Of a stretch of 64,000 nucleotides of DNA, positions 50,747 through 61,499 are shown in pieces. This DNA comes from Phaeosaccion multiseriatum (lineage: Eukaryota; Ochrophyta, other classes), in the NCBI GenBank assembly GCA_965112735.1, contig OZ218952.1, positions 2,604,001 to 2,668,000 on the forward strand, written 5' to 3'. How positions within the stretch are numbered: the stretch's first letter is position 1; each line of letters starts with the position of its first letter. A program made the translations under genes and the position numbers. The notes under the pieces are model-generated. The model ran no database searches and was not told the DNA's origin. It saw nothing but the letters and a program-made list of their open reading frames with translations.

Positions 50747-52081
50747 AGTCAAGTCAAGTCAAGTCAAGTGAAGCTCGCCCAGCAGCAGTAAGGCCAGCGG
50801 GCCCGTCAGTGACCGCTGCCATCGCACTACTTGGGAGGAGGGAGGGCTATGCGGCGGCGAGCCCGGTAAGACAAAAGCGGTGCGGCTCCTCTCCTCCTCA
50901 GCGCGTGGCGTGGGTGGACCGCTGGGGTTCCCAGAGAGCGCAAGATGCTTTTGAATGCCTTATGGGACAGAGTCATCGCAACAGGGAGGCGGACACGAAG
51001 ACGGGGCCGGGGCAGCACTGAGGGAGGATGAGGAGGAGAGGAGTGCAGCGCTGCTTCAGTCCAGCGAGCGAGCGTTGTCTCTGCAGGAGTATGCCCGTAT
51101 GACTGTACCGCACAATCTGTTCTTCTGCGTACGGCCTGGCCCAGCAGCGGCTGCCCACAGTTTGGCACCGGAACAGCAACAGCACTGTGCAACAGTACTT
51201 CGAGAAAGCGTTTTTAAGTCGTTTGGGTCGTCCTGGGCGGTGTTACGAGCTTGCTGCTGCTGCTGCGGGCGTGAGGGGAGCGCTGCTGGAGTTGGAGCCA
51301 CGACAAGTCTTTGTAACGACTGATTGGAAAGGCCCGGTAGGCAGCGACTGGTGGGCAGAGCCAGGCGGGCCGGCAGTCCGTCGGTCAGTTCATGCACCGG
51401 CACTGCGTCAGAGGGCAGGACGGGGAAGCGGAGGTTACAGGCACGGCAGCCATGCTTGGAGCGTCTTGTCCTCTTTCTTTCCTGAGCCTTCTACCATGAG
51501 ACAAATAAACATGTAACCATCAGGATAAACGAGTACGAGGAGCGAGTGTGTGTGTGGGGGGGTGGGGTGGTGGCACTGGCTGGTAGCGCTGGCTGGCTGG
51601 CACGAGGAATGATCGCAGTGTCCAATCTCAGCAGAAATGCGACGGCTGCCGTTAACAACAGCTTTACATTTATTTTTGTTCGCATGCGAAACACGTACCT
51701 CGGTTCGAGAAAACGTAAGGGACCGGGAAATTATAATCGGATTCGAAGGTATACAACTATTGGAATGGTGAGAGATCAAGAGCTAATATACATTATATAA
51801 CGACTTGCTTCTGTCCTGCTCTTGCGCCTTACTAGCTACGTTCTCTTCCTTTCTTGTGAAGACTGTTGGCTTCGCCTTGAACTGAGAGAGAAGTGGGGGA
51901 CCCATCCACTGCTATTGCTTTCTTGCTTCGGATCCCCCCCCAATCCACTTTCATGTAAAGTACGCGCACCCACACACACACCACACGCCACACGGCGCCC
52001 CCGTGAATCACCAGCGGGGTAAACAAGGACGCTTGTCGCCCGCGTTCTGGTTACGAACTAGTAGTAGTTGCTTAGAAGTTT
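50747..52081. other. Intergenic region with short coding-like stretches
   Basis: Starts with a (tcaag)n run at 50,747-50,770. A plus-strand frame at 50,880-51,020 reads RAQDAFECLMGQSHRNREAD, and others at 50,955-51,323 (SLQEYARMTVPHNLFFCVR) and 51,187-51,516 (QQYFEKAFLSRLGRPG) look protein-like, but they lie in different frames with no clean splice joins. Possibly a decayed gene; family not recognised. The rest, 51,520-52,080, shows nothing. Confidence 0.25.
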
Positions 52082-53026
52082 TCATGCATCGCCTTCAGCC
52101 GCCTTGATCGATTTCGTGGTGGACTCCTTCATCTCCCTGATCTTGTCGTAGATTTCAATCATGGCGTCCAGTAACTCCTGCTGCGCATCATGAATAGCGG
52201 CGGCATCGGACTTCTCGACCTTATTTTCCGTGGCAAGACTCTGCAACCTTGAGTTGCACCATGTTCTGTCCTCCTCCGTCCCGTCGGCGAAGGAGGTGTC
52301 GCCATCCTTCTTGTCGAACTTGTCGAACTTGTCCTTGTCATCCTTGTTCAAGCTATCACGGAAATAGCCTTGCATAAGTCCGTGCGCTTCCCCAACAGAG
52401 TAGTGCTTGGGATTCTTCTTGATGTTCTCCGTAATTCTTTCGAACACTCTTCTCAAACGGTTCATGAAGGCCATGGACTGCTCGGCGGTGATCCCGGACA
52501 GTAAGGCAATCGCTTCAGAGTTCACTTTAGAAAGCTTCACTGTAGAGAGCGTCGCGACGAAGCACATGCCGTTCTTCAGCTTTGTGGTGATCCCATCGCT
52601 GCGCATCGTGTATGCGTAGACAAAGTAGTCCACACGCACCACCGCACTGTGTAACAACAACACAGTCATGCCTACCTTAGTCTTCTCACCGACTGTGGCA
52701 TTGCCAAGCACGGAGTCGAGCGCACCGAGGATCAAGCCCTTAAGTGACTTGAGGAACTTTCCACCGAATAGGTCTTCAACCACGCCGTTCAGCTTCTCAG
52801 ACGGCCCAGTTGACACATCAACGGTCTTTTCCGACTGCATCTTGATGATCGTGTCGACTGGTATAGTCCTGTCGGCCGTGTTCGGAGTGATGAGCTTCGC
52901 CTTGAACTGTTCCTCCTTGGCATCCAAGATGACGGACATCTGTGCGAGCTCCTTTTCCATCTCGGCTTGCGCCTCGGCCTGCGCCTGTTGAAGCTCCTTT
53001 GCCTTTGCGGATACCGTTTGTCCCAT
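52082..53026 (-). CDS. Single-exon orphan protein with N-myristoylation-type start
   Basis: Uninterrupted frame of 314 residues from ATG at 53026 to TGA, with no intron, unlike its neighbours. The N terminus MGQTVSAK fits an N-myristoylation signal (G2, S6). Residues 8-45 are a Q/E/A/K-rich amphipathic helix likely to coil. The middle (LFGGKFLKSLKGLILGALDS, MTVLLLHSAVVRVDYFVYAY) has an amphipathic stretch and one hydrophobic segment with hydrophilic interruptions, then KNGMCFVATLSTVKLSKV. The last 100 residues are charged, with KDDKDKFDKFDKKDGD. No family was recognised. It lacks the S/G/Q homopolymers that decorate most other proteins in the window. A membrane-anchored structural role is a guess. 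It borders a repeat zone on its upstream side. Confidence 0.7.
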   Translation of the reverse strand: MGQTVSAKAKELQQAQAEAQAEMEKELAQMSVILDAKEEQFKAKLITPNTADRTIPVDTIIKMQSEKTVDVSTGPSEKLNGVVEDLFGGKFLKSLKGLILGALDSVLGNATVGEKTKVGMTVLLLHSAVVRVDYFVYAYTMRSDGITTKLKNGMCFVATLSTVKLSKVNSEAIALLSGITAEQSMAFMNRLRRVFERITENIKKNPKHYSVGEAHGLMQGYFRDSLNKDDKDKFDKFDKKDGDTSFADGTEEDRTWCNSRLQSLATENKVEKSDAAAIHDAQQELLDAMIEIYDKIREMKESTTKSIKAAEGDA

Positions 53027-53163
53027 TGTTTTCTGCGTGTGGGGTGTGCCAGCTAACTGTGTTATCTACTCTGCTTAGAGTTTGGAAGGTGTGTTGTGGA
53101 AGGAAGGAAGGCAAAGGGAAAGGGGAAAAGCGTGGCAAGCAATCGAACCCTTTCCCCCCCCCT

Positions 53164-53382
53164 TGCTTCTTTACTGTTTGTTTTCTTTGTTTTGAAAAAT
53201 TAAAGAAGCAAAGAAATGAATTTAGGGGCTAAAGTAGCGAAGTTGCGCCAAGGTAGGCGTATAACAGCGTAATGAAAAATGCGAAGTTGCACCAAGCAAT
53301 GCGGGAACAGCGTGATTACCCCCAGAAGGCGACAACTTGTTCTTTACTGTTTCTTTTCCTTTGTTTGAAAAATTGGGGAAAT
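53164..53382. repeat. Direct repeat pair of about 50 bp, 175 bp apart
   Basis: ttctttactgtttNttttctttgttt followed by gaaaaatt occurs at about 53,168 and 53,342. Between them gcgaagttgcRccaag occurs twice (53,237 and 53,281). This suggests an old tandem duplication of about 45 to 175 bp. Confidence 0.7.
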
Positions 53383-53424
53383 CGATGTGGTGTGGGGCGG
53401 GGGGGCGGAGTTGGCCCTTTTCGG

Positions 53425-53579
53425 CCCCCGCGAGGTTTCTCTGGCTCCTGGCTTCTGGGCGGTAGCCCCCTCCTGCCTTCGGGCTTCTGGCCGCAGGCCA
53501 GCGCTGGCTGCTCGGCTTTCGGCCGCGAGCCGCATTTGGCTTCTTCTGCTTATTGGGGGCCAGAGAAACCTCGCGGGGG
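53425..53579. repeat. Inverted repeat with 20-bp perfect arms and GC-rich loop
   Basis: cccccgcgaggtttctctgg at 53,425-53,444 is the exact reverse complement of 53,560-53,579; after one extra G, four more bases pair. The 115-bp interior is built from repeated cttctggSc and ggccgcRagcc blocks. It could be a small MITE-like element or the source of a hairpin RNA; no target-site duplication was identified. Confidence 0.7.
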
Positions 53580-53612
53580 GCCGACCAAGGGTACTTTAAT
53601 GACGCTGTTTCC

Positions 53613-54500
53613 TCATGAATGCTTCAACTGACCTTGTTTGGGCCCCACCTTTTTTGGAAACAGGAAACAGGCCGGCTCGCGCCGTCCAGACACAGGAAAC
53701 AGGCCGCGGCGCTTGTGGGGCTCTCTGACAGCAGCCACGCATGCTGTATACTCCACCGCCGCTCGGCTGCTCATCGGCATGACATGCCCAAGTGGGTAGC
53801 TAGATAGTCCCTTTGGGACTGTGGCCCTGACCCTTTGCACATGGCTGCGCTCCAGCGGACTGTGCGTCTCACGAAAAAAGCATCCATCACGTTACAACAT
53901 TACTCTGTGTCGAAGCCTATTCCTTGCTTGTTAGTACAACGTGACAAGAAGAGGTGCTCTCAGCCACGTGGCGCCCACCACGGGCCCAGCGCAAGCCGGG
54001 CGAAACCAGGCTCCCTCTGGCAGCACCTCCGTAAGAGGAGGGTCGAGGAGCCCGGTGTGGTGGTACTTTGCACCACAAGCAACTGCCGTCGCAAAGTAAC
54101 GTGACCTGCCCTTCCACTTCGTCATGACGGGAAACGACGCAAACAGTACCAATTTTCTGCTTCTTGCCCGTATGCAGGTGTAGGTAACTCCCAGCACCCC
54201 CTCTCGCCCGACCGCGAGAGGGTGTCGTGGTCACCATGGCTCCCATCTTACGGTGGTGCAGCGTGGCTTCTTCATGACGTCATCGCTTTCGCTGCCGGAT
54301 TCCTCGTCTGAGGCGTCTGAGGACGGCACTACTTCTTCCCGTCATCTGAGCGAAGGCCTCTGCTCTCCCGGTCAACCCTCTCCCTGCTGGATGACTTCAC
54401 GGTGTCGCGCATGGCACACATGTCCATCACATGTCGTCACGGTAAACCCCATCAGGCGCCTGGTCAGAAGGGACTGAGTGAGTGCTCCTGCTCACATTGC
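53613..54500. other. Region with no assigned gene
   Basis: A short duplicated motif (aggaaacaggccg at about 53,662 and 53,694) is present. Open frames on both strands lack family similarity. It may be the downstream part of the decayed locus that follows. Confidence 0.35.
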
Positions 54501-54534
54501 CAGCGCCGTCATCCTTGCTGGTTGCTATCCTGGG

Positions 54535-55823
54535 CTACTTGCGCCCCTTTCCTCTCTCCTCCTTGCGCCCTTTCGCTCCTACCAAAAACTCTGCGAAGCC
54601 GTACACCGCGCTGCTGAATGAGGCCGCCTCACCGTAAATGGCTTCTGCGCTCACGTCGCCCTCGTGGGTGAACCTGTACACCAGCCCACCGGAGTCACAG
54701 CTGTTGCTGGCGACGTCGTCAACGTCCGCTTGATGTTAACCACGTAGAGCTCGCTGTTCGTGCTGCTGCACACGTGGACGCAGTCGTTCACCACAGCCAC
54801 CCCGCCTGTGCTCTTCAGACGCTCATCTCCGAGGACGATGGTGCAGTCCGCGGGAACGTGCTGAGCTTTGATCATCAGCACGGTACCACAAGCAGAGGAC
54901 TCAGCCAAAAAGATTACACCTGACCGCTGGTGGTAACCAAGACCCATGGGCTTCTCGGAAAAAGCCTTGTTGTTCTCCCGCCACCATCTGTTCCACTCTG
55001 GGCCGATGGTCCTGAGGATGAAAGCACACTTGGTTGGCGCTCTCCGTCGGTCAGTAGCGACTGGTTTGCTGGGTACGTCACGAGCGCCAGTGCTGTCTCG
55101 ATCGAGACCTTCTTCTTGTTCTTCTTCACAGCATCAAGGGCGATGGCTTGCTGTACCGTTTCCCGCACCTCCTCATCGGCGTCATGCCAGCGCGCAAGGG
55201 TACTCCGCACCCCAACAAAGTCATTGTCCTGTACCATCCACCAGATGTAAAGCGAAGATCGAATGCTCTTGATGGCGTGGATGAGGTCGGCGACAATCTC
55301 GAAATCCTTGTATCGATCCTCCGCTCCGAGGAGTCCACGCGTGTAGCACGCAGTCAGAGCGTGCTGTGTGTGAGGCGCACAGCTGTCATGGGAGACGAAC
55401 ATGACGTACATGCTCTTGCAAACTCCACCCTTCCTCCTGCACTTCGTGCACACACGTATCATGAAGTGAACGAGACGACGAGGGCAGTCCACCTCTCCGC
55501 ATGGCTCCTCCCCACAGCGACTGCAGTCCTGGCTGGCGGCAGTCGCACAGCTTCTGTGCGGCTCCCCAAGACACATCCTCGCCTGCTTGCACTCTCGCCC
55601 ACACGTCTTTCAAGCATGGGATGCAGACGTGGAGACATCCTAACATAGTGGGATGCAGACGTGGAGACATCCTAACATAGTCAGGATGTGGTCCAGCTCA
55701 CTCTCCCATGGCGCCGCAAATCGGAAGCCCAGCTGGGCAGCAACCTCGACCTTCAAGTCCATGCCTGTAACCGTCACCGCTCGGACGCATTCAGCAGCTC
55801 CTGGGCCCTTAGCTGCAATCACG

Positions 55824-55866
<43 letters not shown>

Positions 55867-56200
55867 CGGGTGATGAGGGGGGCGGGGGAGGGGCAAGAGC
55901 AGCTGGGCGGAGTCAGAGAGGCGACGCACAGGACAACAGTGAAGTAAAGAGGGAGGAAGGGACAAGAAGAAAGGTTTTCATCATCTTTCGGTGTTTGGTC
56001 TGCTCTCCCTGTGCCCCTTCACCACATTTTCGTCTTCGTACCAGCTCAAACGGAAGCTCCAGCATGTCCTTCGCGTCCTGCATGGACATGTCACCAACAT
56101 CCTTCATGGATCTTTCATGGTTGCAGCCCTCTCTGTGGTGCCGTCCTGTTGAAGAGTTTGCCGGCCTGCGCCTTACCTGGTAAGTCAGCAAAGTAGTCAC
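54535..56200 (-). pseudogene. Decayed gene of unknown family (Cys-rich segment plus possible beta-propeller end)
   Basis: Minus-strand segments in changing frames read in a sensible order: SMKDVGDMSMQDAKDMLELP (ends at GTACGA donor), MDLKVEVAAQLGFRFAAPWE, MLGCLHVCIPCLKDVWARVQ, DCSRCGEEPCGEVDCP with FMIRVCTKCRRKG, HTQHALTACYTRGLLGAEDR, LYIWWMVQDNDF, FILRTIGPEWNRWW, GLGYHQRSGVIFLAESSA, GGVAVVNDCVHVCSS, DVDDVASNSCDSGGLVYRF, and a stop near 54,535. At least four frame changes are needed. One is caused by an exact 32-bp tandem duplication (55,618-55,649 and 55,650-55,681). Zinc-binding-like CxxC pairs and an alternating hydrophobic C-terminal region are visible, but the family was not recognised. 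An (AAC)n tract (55,826-55,867) sits just before the acceptor-like TTGCAG of an upstream exon. Confidence 0.5.
55618..55681. repeat. Exact 32-bp tandem duplication
   Basis: Two adjoining identical 32-bp copies starting gggatgcagacgtggagaca. As 32 is not a multiple of three, the duplication shifts the reading frame of the surrounding minus-strand coding remnant (MLGCLHVCIP is encoded twice). Confidence 0.95.
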
Positions 56201-56290
56201 AGGGCCGGCCGGATGACAACCTCCTTCACTCTTTTTTTTTCTTTTCTCCCTCTTCTTTCCTCCCCCTTTATTCCTGACTTTCGGCCAATC

Positions 56291-57544
56291 ATGGTGAAGG
56301 GGAAGAAGGGAATGGTGCTGCTAGTGTGCGCCTGTGCTCTCGTTGCTGCGGGAATTGTAGTAACAACCATGCGGCGAGGCGGTGAACTGACTGACCTTAA
56401 GACCGACAAAAATCAGGGAGAGGAGCAAAACCAACAATATCAAGACGTAGAGGAGGAGCAGGTCGACGCCAAGACAACACTCAGCTGGGGTCGGAATTGG
56501 GAAGGGTGGATGGCACCAAGAGCGGACCAAGTAGCAGCAGCAGCGCTGCGCTCACTTCCCTGCTCCTCTCTGAAAACGGTGGGATCAGAAACGGTAGTAG
56601 GAGTAGCACAAAAGGAAGGGGGGACAGGGGAAGCAGCAGCAGCAGCAGCAGGAGGAGGAGGAGGAGGAGGAAGAGGAGAGGAGCGGTGTGATGGGAGCTT
56701 CTTGGCATACACCCGTGTCCCTAAGACTGGAGGTACAATGTTGAGAAGCTACGTCGCGAACCACACCACGGAGCAGCAGCGAGAGAACATCTATACCGGC
56801 ACACGAAAGGGGGATAACGCTAACGTCATGGTTACTAGCCTGGAGCAGGGCAGACACGCGTTCTATACGCCCCACTCTTTGTTTGGTATTCATCGGATTG
56901 GGTGCCGCCCATGCTGCTACATTACCGTGCTACGCAACCCCCTCGATCGCATGATTGGGCTGTTTTACCATGATAGCGAAAGAAGAAAGAAGGCTGCTGC
57001 GAAACCACATGGGGAGGGAGGAGAAATGGGGACAGCGTCAGCATTCGCAGGGGGAGGAGGAAGAGCAGGAGTAGAGTTGCGTGGCGAGCTACGTGACTTA
57101 GAAGACTTTCTCCTGCGCAAGAGAGGGCACTTTCCCTCCAATAACGGAATGACGTTTGCCCTCTGTGGCGGTGGGGAGGGGTGTACTGACCCTACGGAGG
57201 CTGTGAGACTCGCTGAAGAGAACCTACAACGCTGCTACACAGTGGGGGTGTTGGAGAAGATTGACGCCACTCTCAGTCTCTTTGCCGGCAAGTACCCAAT
57301 GTGGTTTGGATCCACCAGCAGCAATGGTAGCAGTAGTATGACAGCGCCGGCGTCTGCTGCTGCTGCTGCTACTGCTGCCACTGCTGTACCACCTAGGGTG
57401 CGGGCTCACACTCCTGCCGGGTTATCGTCACTGAATCTGAGTACCGAGGTTGTCGAAGCTTTTCAGCGCGAAGCCAAGTGGGACTACATGCTTTGGGAAC
57501 GCTATATCAAGGCGCTATCATCGAAAGAGGAGGAGGATGTTTGA
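56291..57544 (+). CDS. Type II membrane sulfotransferase, single exon
   Basis: Predicted Golgi-type sulfotransferase using PAPS. From the ATG at 56291 it encodes 417 residues; the frame is open to 56213 but MVKGKKGMVLLVCACALVAAG gives a classic type II signal anchor right after the start. The 5'-phosphosulfate loop is YTRVPKTGGTMLRSYV, and the 3'-phosphate-binding strand and helix is YITVLRNPLDRMIGLFYHD. NNGMTFALCG, the nearby GCTDP and a late NLQRCYTVGVLEKIDATLSLF resemble the heparan-sulfate 2-O-sulfotransferase-like (Sulfotransfer_2) group. Glycine and alanine runs interrupt the stem and a loop near residue 375. The acceptor is unknown; a cell-wall or secreted polysaccharide is plausible. 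Confidence 0.85.
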   Translation: MVKGKKGMVLLVCACALVAAGIVVTTMRRGGELTDLKTDKNQGEEQNQQYQDVEEEQVDAKTTLSWGRNWEGWMAPRADQVAAAALRSLPCSSLKTVGSETVVGVAQKEGGTGEAAAAAAGGGGGGGRGEERCDGSFLAYTRVPKTGGTMLRSYVANHTTEQQRENIYTGTRKGDNANVMVTSLEQGRHAFYTPHSLFGIHRIGCRPCCYITVLRNPLDRMIGLFYHDSERRKKAAAKPHGEGGEMGTASAFAGGGGRAGVELRGELRDLEDFLLRKRGHFPSNNGMTFALCGGGEGCTDPTEAVRLAEENLQRCYTVGVLEKIDATLSLFAGKYPMWFGSTSSNGSSSMTAPASAAAAATAATAVPPRVRAHTPAGLSSLNLSTEVVEAFQREAKWDYMLWERYIKALSSKEEEDV

Positions 57545-58135
57545 AACAGACTGGAAGGGAGGAGCGACCGAGTGCAACCTCGCAGAGCGCGAGCACCGCT
57601 CTATAGGTGACCGTTCTGACTCTCTTCGGAGGCCTTCCCATCAAGAGTGAAGTGACGGAGAAGGACGACTACAGCGGGGCGGGCTGGGGGGTGTATCTCT
57701 CTCTCTCTCTCCCCATCCTCAGCTTGATCGCCCGGGCAGTGCTGCGGACCTTCTAATGTACACGAGCCCCCCCCCCCCTGGGTGTGCGATCAGCTCGGCA
57801 TCGACCTCGAAGATAGCACGGTGCGTGTATATATATATATGTGTGTGCGTGGATGTGTGTGTACATGTGTGTATGTGTATGCGCGTGTATGTGTACGTTG
57901 TTCGTGTCTCAGTAAGCAACTGTCTTGTTTCAACCTTATTCTATCTCACGTCCATTCGCAGCTGCGACACCAAGCTGATGACCGTCCGTGACAACAAATG
58001 ACGCCGAGTACCACCAACCAAGACGCAATACGCAAAGACGCGTGAGTTGGGCGAGATGGCGGACCAGGCCCGCTGCAGAGCGGCGGAGATGATGCGAGAG
58101 GGACTATCGAGAGAGAGAGAGAGAGAGAGAGAGTC

Positions 58136-58181
<46 letters not shown>

Positions 58182-59580
58182 GGAGAGAGAGAGAGATGGA
58201 GGGAGACAGAGAGGACACAGAGAGAAATGGAGCGGGAAAGGGACGAGGCAACAGGGCGATGCGAGATGGCGAGATGGCAGCCTTTCCTTTCCTCCCCTCC
58301 CCTCTCTTTCCCCCCCGCGCTGCTCTGATGCGGATGACTGGAGCGAGAATGCCGCCGGAGGGGTGAAGGTGGTTGGATTCCAGGTGCAAGGAGAATACAC
58401 TGCTTAGGGACAGCACCAAGAGCAGCAGGTTGGTACGTTACGGCAGTGCGTGCGAGTGAGCGAGTGAGGAAGCTTGAAAAAGAGACACTTGCAACGGCAA
58501 CTGTATGCCACCAGATGAAGATGAAGCAAGGCTAAGCAAGACGAAGCAAGGCTACAGCAGAGGACTAGCACAAGTTCGCAGCGGCAAAACGAGCGCAAAA
58601 GTCCACGGCGAGAGGACTTTTTTCACACGCACGCACGTACTCACACACGTACTCATGCACGTACGCACGCGCGCGCGCTCGCACGCATGCACTGGCACGC
58701 TATCAGAGGGCGGGGAAGGGGAAGTGCACGTTCCAGCCCTGGACTGTTTGGACCCCTGCCTGCCCTCTTTCTCCACTGAGCCGAGAGTGATTCCATTCCT
58801 ACTTCTGGGGCAAAGAATGTCCGCGAAACGTAATATAAAGACGAGCTGTACCTTTACCTTACGCCCATGAACGAAGACGAGGCAAGGGAGCAATCTCTCG
58901 CCCTCTACCTTCGTCTACGCTACTTTTTTTCACTCATCAAGGGCCCCATCGCCCTCTGTTTGTGGTCGGCTCGAACGCGTGCCTTGTCCTGGGCCACGTC
59001 CATACCAGCACCCATACCAGCACCCACACTAGCACGGTCGCGTAGCATCGGGGGGGGGGCGGGGGGGAGGAGAAACGGCAGCGTTTCTTGTTTATGCTTA
59101 AATGGGGCACACCCTGTGCTGACCGACCTTCCCTCCTTCCCCTCCGCCCCGTCCACCAGGATGAGGAGGAGGGGAAACCTCCTCCTCCTCCTCCTCCTCT
59201 CGTCCCCCCCGGATCACTTTTGCTCCCCAGCCACTGATACCCTAGCTAAGAGGAGACATGTAAGAGATGGCGGCCGTACCACAGTCCAAATGATAGGACT
59301 GTGTCTCCTATGACTAAAGGTGCTCAGGTGAGAGTGGCTGAGACAACGGTCCTGAGAGATGAAACACATCCACGGGATGGGGCACGTCTCAGGATCCCTG
59401 GGGTGGAGGCGTTTGAGCCTATATGCCCACAGCATGCAATTGCGGCACCTCCATATCAAACCACAGGTATGCAGGGGCAATACTCCCCTCCCCTCGAAAG
59501 ATATATCCCTCGAAAGAAAAAAAGAGGTTCACGTACTAATAATAGTGAGAGAGACCGAAAAAAGGGTTCCCACTGAAGGG
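57545..59580 (+). other. Candidate plus-strand coding fragments, unassigned
   Basis: Coding-like segments with splice-like borders: about 57,620-57,690 (GGLPIKSEVTEKDDYSGAGW), 57,722-57,822 (LDRPGSAADLLMYTS and AISSASTSKIA, ending at GTGCGT), a short piece after 57,960, and 59,301-59,576 (QVRVAETTVLRDETHPRDGA). They could not be joined. A (GA)n tract fills 58,109-58,200. Treat as unproven; any gene here has an unknown family. Confidence 0.2.
58109..58200 (+). repeat. (GA)n microsatellite
   Basis: Two long GA runs separated by gtcaggga, followed by a less regular GA-rich tail. Confidence 0.9.
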
Positions 59581-60267
59581 GCTTTATCGGCGGCCTGCTC
59601 GTGGGCGACGGCGAGTGGGACACGAGGCCGATGGACGCGACGAGCGTCCTCCGCCAGTGAGCAAAGAGGTTAGAAAGGATCTAAGGAGGGCAGGTACATC
59701 ATCGTGCATGACATCCAATGGCTCCCAAGTAGCGGCAGTGGCACTGATCCATTGAAGCCCTTCCAGAAGGTGTGCACCTTCCAGGAATCGCCTTGTGAAG
59801 GGCGTTGAAGAGCCGAAAATGAAGAGGCAAGCCAAGAGGCAGAGTCATGTGAATGCTGCTGCAAGAGTTGATTTGTGACGTTGAGGTGCTGGTCGGCCTA
59901 GTAGGGCCCCACATCTCCTTGACCGGGGCAGCGAGGGTGTGCAGAGACATGGGAGGAGGGGGCTATCTTTCTCATAAGGAACCAAGCAGGATACACGAGA
60001 GGGGCCTTACTCTACGTACAGACCCGAGTGATGCAAGAGCGACAGAAAAATATGCATAGCAGGTGCTTGCGTGTTAAGTTCGTTCATTGAATTAAAAATC
60101 GGCCAAGGCCAAGGCCAAGGTTAAATATATCGGTCTCAAAATTCAGCAGTGACGCTGCCTATACACGACGATGCTATTGCTTCCCTCTGAATCGCGCCCA
60201 AGGGCGCTGCTTGGAAAGATTAAGATCTCCTCGCTTTGTCTCCTATGTGTGTCGCTTGGACACGTGC
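59581..60267. other. Intergenic region
   Basis: A minus-strand frame at 59,699-59,950 (LPLGLPLHFRLFNALHKAIP) is open but unsupported. A ggccaa run (ggccaaggccaaggccaagg) is at 60,101-60,120. The right end is the 3' flank of the secreted-protein gene. Confidence 0.35.
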
Positions 60268-61028
60268 TTATGCGCAGTCCGCGGAGTAGCTGGTGAGGCC
60301 CGATGATGGGCAGAAGACGATGCTCTCGGGGGTGAAGTCGGGGTAGGCAACCATGCCTGCCGCGGCGCCCTCGCACGTCATCCAGCACCCTCGGCACACC
60401 TGGCCCATGCCGAGGTAGTTGCACAGCAGACCAGTGTCTCCCGACAGGCAGCTCTCGTCGTAGAACACGCTCTTGTCGAAGCCCTCGAGCAGCATGAGGG
60501 CGGTCTCAGCGTCCAGCGAGCACTCCGTGCTGTCAGCGTCTCCGGCGGGCTCCTCCTCTGAGATGATGAGGTCGCACGACTGCCACTCGCCCTTTCCGCA
60601 GAATCTGCAGTCGATGCCCGCGCCATGGGCGTTGCATCCGAGTCCGCCGTACTCAGAGCACGTGGTGTCGGTGTAGCAAGGCGCCTGGAAAAGGAGACAG
60701 CAAAGGAAGAGGAGAGCAGAAAGAGTGAGCGGAGGGTTTGCGAGTAACGAAGATCGAACGGATATGCCACTGGCCACCCCAGCAAGGAAAGAATAAAGAG
60801 CCTCGCCCACTGCAGCGATGCAATAAAGGAGGAAGGACGTTCACTCACCGCTTCGGTGCACTGGTCGGAGCAGAAGGGGGTGCCGGCAACGACGGGGTTC
60901 ACGGAGCTGGGAGAAGGTGCGGAGCTGCTCATGGGGGCCATGGAGGGCGCCGCAGTTTCAAACTGCGCAGACACCGCACCGGCGGAAAGCATCGCAGTGG
61001 CGAGGGAGAGGAAGGACATAGGAGCCAT
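60268..61028 (-). CDS. Secreted cysteine-rich protein of unknown function, two exons
   Basis: Exons 60849-61028 and 60268-60684 join in phase 0 to 198 residues. The N terminus MAPMSFLSLATAMLSAGAVSAQ is a clear signal peptide with an AxA-type cleavage site. A short S/P/A-rich linker is followed by a cysteine-rich body: FCSDQCTEA, APCYTDTTCSEYGGLGCN, GIDCRFCGKGEWQSCD, ECSLD, SCLSGDTGLLCNYLGMGQ, CRGCWMTCEG and FCPSSGLTSYSADCA. About fifteen cysteines point to a disulfide-stabilised extracellular or wall protein. G-L-x-C-N-x-x-G-x-G-x-x-C-R occurs twice (GLGCNAHGAGIDCR and GLLCNYLGMGQVCR), so the body is an internal duplication. No enzyme family was recognised. Confidence 0.85.
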
Positions 61029-61499
61029 GTTGTTGTTGTTGTGTGTTGGGGTGGGAGAAGAGTGTTAAGAACAGTGGAAGAGTGGAAGAGTGCGTGGATG
61101 TTTGTGGCGAGAGAGCAGCTCGATGAGCATGAGAGGAGCAACTTAATTGGGGGGATAACGAAAAGTCGAGCCCCGATTTTCGTTGACTTGAGAGGAGCCC
61201 AGGGCGACTTCGCTGTTCGGTGCGAGAGGCGGGAAAGCTTGTTCTTGCGTGGCTGCTCTGCAACTTGCTTGCTGGTGAGGCAGCGAGAGGAGCTCTTCAG
61301 GAATGGAGGAGGAAGTTTCGAAATGGAGGTACGATGTCTTGTTCAGGAGGGCCATCACCGTCCTTTGCCACCCTCCCAGTCACTGTACACCCGGAATAGC
61401 CGAGACCCTCCGGTGTGGCTGCGAGCTGTGTGTTTGCTCCTCTTAATATCCGCTCAACGCCCGTAGTTGCATTAATTCCAAACAGCAGGGCAACGCAAA
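61029..61499. other. 5' flank of the secreted-protein gene
   Basis: Begins with a (TTG)n run in the 5' UTR (61,028-61,042). Nothing coding was recognised. Confidence 0.4.
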
